A stretch of DNA of 23,066 nt from Glomus cerebriforme. Its lineage: Eukaryota; Glomeromycota; Glomeromycetes; Glomerales; Glomeraceae. Of this stretch, positions 20,568 through 23,066 are shown piece by piece; the stretch's first letter is position 1; each line of letters opens with the position of its first letter. Location of the stretch: the NCBI GenBank assembly GCA_003550305.1, contig QKYT01000099.1, forward strand, positions 246,248 through 269,313, in the 5' to 3' direction. The notes below the pieces were generated by a model. That model had not been told where the DNA came from, ran no database searches, and saw only the letters and a program-made list of their open reading frames with translations. Made by a program: the position numbers and the translations under genes.

Positions 20568-22005
20568 TTACCTAGATTGTAAAACCTTTATATTTATAGA
20601 CCCGTCATCATCTTCTTCATTATCGTTAGTTACTTCAAAATCCTTTTCATTTTTTTTGTCAAAATGTTCATCAATAATTTCATTTGATATGTTGCAAGTT
20701 TTGAAGGATTGAATAATTATTTCATTAGAAATATTTTTCCATAATCGCTTGATCCATTCATAAATATCACTTAATTTTGCACATTTAAGATTTCCTCCAG
20801 CAGTTAATCTAGCTTCACCACTTGCCATCCATAAATGCCACTCTTTGTGAAGATTATTCTTAAATAGTTTATTGATGACAACATCCAATAGTTGACATAT
20901 GCTTGTCAAACTACCTAGAATTACTGCTAGATTAAACCCACTATCCCAAAATTTTTTCTTAATTAAATCTTCTAAATAACCTTTAAATGAATCAAAAACT
21001 ATCATTCTCAAAGTCTTAGGTCTGCTATTACTTCTTAAAATATCATTGAGGTAATCAATGTATTTTTTCATTAAATTGATATCTATCTACCCATTCTCCT
21101 AGAATCAGACAATTACACCCAGAGGAATTTGTTTTTTATGCAATAATTATTTTTCTTTAAATATATAAATAGGAGGAAATTTGTCCCATTTATAATAAGT
21201 AGAAATATCCAGATTAGAATTTTGTAATTAATAAATTATTCAATCTAAAAACTTTAAATAAATTAAAGATTTTTATTTCACATATACTTTAAACTCCAAA
21301 TTTTACAAAATAAAATTAAAAAAAAATGATTTCATACCTGCGACATATGTTAAAACTGTAAACTGGTTTTTTCATTACTAGTGCTGTGAATATGAATTGT
21401 TTTCTCGCCTTTCTGGTTAATAGTAAAATTTCTGGCTATGTCGAGTGTTTCGTCTATATTGAAAATATTATTTAACTTAAAATATTTTTCAATTCTAAGT
21501 TACATAATAAATTTACTAAACCTGTCTAATAAATCTTTAGTTTGTGCCAGAAGTTTTTGTGAAATTCATGTACATTACCACCAAACTAGTTTATATCTTT
21601 TCATAAATGCTAAAATCTAACAATTAAATGTTTTAAAATATTCTGCTGCATCATCATAAAGAGCTATCATATCTGGTTCTTTTAAAATTTCAAATCATAA
21701 AAGCATATAGGTAATGGCTAAACCTTACTTCCTTTATTCTGTAAACCAGTTATATAATTTGTCTTCAGCTTCAAGATAAAAGGCTTTTCTATCAGAATTA
21801 ACTTGTTTACTGTTTTGGTCTATCTCAGTTAACTTTTACTTGCCTTAATCCAGTGTTTGATTATATTACTATTAAGGTTGAAATTTCTTGTCGCTTTACT
21901 TCTTCTATGTTCTTTAGCATAGGTAACTACATTTGTTTTTTGTTCAACAGTATAAAAGTTGCAGTTATATTTGATAATTTTTTTACATTTAGCAATTTGT
22001 GGCAT
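20568..22005 (-). pseudogene. pogo/Tigger-like DDE transposase (decayed)
   Basis: Minus strand from an ATG at 22005-22003. The first 58 codons are open and match a CENP-B/pogo N-terminal helix-turn-helix (VVTYAKEHRRSKATRNFNLN), stopping at 21831-21829. Shifted frames continue with RKAFYLEAEDKLYNWF, then the first catalytic Asp in FNIDET followed by FTINQKGEKTIHIHS, then GVIV and ENGWVD. The last 168 codons (21071-20568) are open, with the second Asp in MIVFDSFKGYLED and the third in CQLLDVVINKLF, then KEWHLWM. The acidic tail DNEEDDDG ends at TAA. Catalytic D-D-D positions survive, but many stops and frameshifts, plus about 120 bases of A/T inserted or intronic sequence near 21200-21335, make it inactive. 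Family members cut and paste DNA at TA sites. Confidence 0.85.
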
Positions 22006-22483
22006 TATAAAATAGATTTAAAACAGGTTTCATGTCATATTACAAAGATGAGCATTTTGTCATTATGCATTTTATTTAAATCATATTATACAAGCTGATC
22101 GGATAATCGATCTATATATTTATCAAACATTTGAAACATAGCAAATTGTTTAATTTTGCAAAATTAAAACTTAATGATAAAATTTTCAACTTTATTTAAA
22201 AAATTTAAAAATCATCTGAAATTAAGCATCCCTATAACAAAAAAAGACTGCTTAATTTCAGAACTATATGGTAATATAAATTTTATGATAAATAATACAA
22301 AATTGCTTTAACTTACTTGTTTATAAATATACTTTTCATAATAAACTACCCATTATTTTTTTTGAAATTTTTAAAAAATTCCTTATACTCTTTATTAAAA
22401 AATTTTTTAATGTGAAAAATTGAGATTTTGTAAGTTTATGAAAATTAATGCCATAATATTCTGAAAACTTTAAAAATCTTCGT

Positions 22484-22847
22484 AAGTTTATAATTTCAAG
22501 ATTTACATGATATTATGGTCAAAATATTCCATAAGTTTACAGTTTATAAGATTTATATAATCTTACAGTCAAAATATTTTGTAAGTTTATGATTTTGTAA
22601 ATTTACACAATCATATGATCAAAATATTTTATAGGTTTACGGTCTGTAAAATTTACACAATATTATGATCAAAATACTTCATATATTTACAGTTGATAAG
22701 ATTTACATGATATTATGATCAAAATACTTCATATATTTCTAGTCTGTCAAAATACTTTGTATATTTATGATCTGTAAGATTTATATAATATTATGGTTAA
22801 AATACTTCATATATTTACAGTACATAAGATTTATACAATATTACAGT
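22484..22847. repeat. 50-bp minisatellite, about 7 copies
   Basis: Units start at 22484, 22533, 22583, 22633, 22683, 22733, 22761 and 22811. Each is about 50 bases; the unit at 22733 is cut to 28, and the last is broken at 22847 by the next element. The unit reads like AAGTTTACAGT, GATTTA-A-AATATTATG, then TCAAAATACTTCAT. A looser copy may precede it from about 22429. It is not coding and has no spacer-like variation, so it is not a CRISPR array. Confidence 0.85.
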
Positions 22848-23066
22848 TAGGGCTCCGATTGGTTCAGTTCAGTTCAGTATTTGCCAAAACTAATACTGAA
22901 CCAAAATTATCGGTATCAGTATCGGTAATTTACTGAAACATTCAGTTCAGTTTTTGACCAAACCGATACCGGTCGATAAATACTGAAAACTGAACTGATT
23001 TACCAATTTTTTTTGTAAAAAACTTGTATTAATTAGACCTTTGAACAAGTTTGGGTCAATTGAGTT
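22848..23066. mobile_element. Left end of a second hAT-like element (truncated by window)
   Basis: It begins TAGGGCTCCGATTGG, then repeats of TTCAGT (GTTCAGTTCAGTTCAGTA) and their complements ACTGAA, interspersed with CGGTATCGGT-type motifs. A TAGNG-type terminus followed by short subterminal arrays is the same architecture as the hAT MITE at 19209, with a different array unit. It breaks the minisatellite in mid-unit, so it inserted there. The other end and target duplication are outside the window. Confidence 0.6.

Larger units (their letters stand above)
19834..22271 (-). mobile_element. pogo/Tigger-like Tc1-mariner transposon (decayed, 2.44 kb)
   Basis: Terminal inverted repeats at 19834-19856 and 22249-22271 match in 20 of 23 positions (core ATATAGTTC then AAATTAAGCA) and are flanked by TA on both sides (19832-19833, 22272-22273). 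Both ends carry extra CTGAAATTAAG subterminal motifs, a likely transposase-binding array. The length of 2438 bp, or about 2.07 kb without the nested MITE at 20144-20517, fits autonomous pogo/Tigger elements. It contains a decayed transposase on the minus strand. It lies in what would otherwise be a 60-nt intron of the minus-strand host gene. Confidence 0.88.
18729..22435 (-). pseudogene. Host gene of unknown family, interrupted by two transposons
   Basis: Minus-strand pieces splice in one phase. A first visible exon (about 22435 down to 22317) ends YYEKYIYKQ before GTAAGT. An exon from 19816 down to 19168 carries FTSKVKDIMFSVFEEDKLPH, is broken after INIQEYHQ by a MITE, and resumes RFNNGKENWLL. 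Exon 19064-18966 and last exon 18902-18729 follow (acidic/Lys-rich, KHVKEEHVEENVDKERDI), ending TAG. Introns 19065-19167 and 18903-18965 have good donors. The first intron would be 60 nt without the pogo element it contains. Removing the MITE and one target duplication keeps the frame. Two in-frame stops remain (TAG at 19041-19043, TGA at 18879-18881), and the first exon needs a one-base shift near 22360, so it is dead. I do not recognise the family. Confidence 0.6.

Noticed and set aside
22484..22847. CRISPR array
   Set aside because: Units are contiguous, with no unique spacers, and diverge gradually; a eukaryotic minisatellite fits.

Overview
The window reads as nuclear DNA of a fungus. 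It is strongly AT-rich. Its protein genes are split by many short introns, about 60-100 bases in the clearest cases, mostly with GTAAGT/GTAATT-type donors and TTTTAG-type acceptors, and it carries a heavy load of decayed transposons. Codon use and repeat style resemble an arbuscular mycorrhizal fungus of the Rhizophagus type. That is recognition from memory, not a search result.

Left part (1-7.75 kb): a GC-rich foldback repeat (526-670); scraps of possible minus-strand exons; a small four-exon Myb/SANT-like gene (1711-2237); a three-exon CTP-dependent polyprenol/diacylglycerol kinase-like membrane protein (3261-4102, DGK1/SEC59/VTE5 superfamily); and a complete 16-exon nucleoporin Nup85 homologue (4330-7745, 746 codons plus stop). 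All three genes are on the + strand, and splicing every exon keeps the frame open to the stop.

Middle part (7.75-13 kb): a frameshifted pseudogene of unknown family (8115-9000), about 2 kb of featureless AT-rich DNA, a glyoxalase/VOC-fold protein gene (11004-11750), and directly behind it a 5'-truncated subtilisin-like (S8) protease that has its catalytic His and Ser exons but lacks the Asp exon. One of its exons is only 7 nt.

Right part (13-23 kb): a graveyard of mobile elements with no intact gene. It holds a GC-richer block, two retroposon-like copies ending in TGTCTT-poly(A), a Tc1/mariner-type MITE, a tandem pair of tRNA-derived (SINE-like) units, and a FAR1/MULE-type transposase fragment. 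Beyond these lies a nested structure. A minus-strand host gene of unknown family (about 22.43 kb down to 18.73 kb) is interrupted twice. A 2.44-kb pogo/Tigger-like transposon sits in a predicted 60-nt intron. A 503-bp hAT-type MITE with a perfect 8-bp target duplication sits in an exon; removing it plus one duplication restores the reading frame. Inside the pogo element lies another MITE, whose 173-bp core is homologous to the core of the hAT MITE although the terminal repeats are unrelated. The window ends in a 50-bp minisatellite entered by the end of a second hAT-like element.

The functional genes are ordinary, unlinked housekeeping genes. The most notable signal is the transposon nest and the pair of MITEs that share a core but not their ends.
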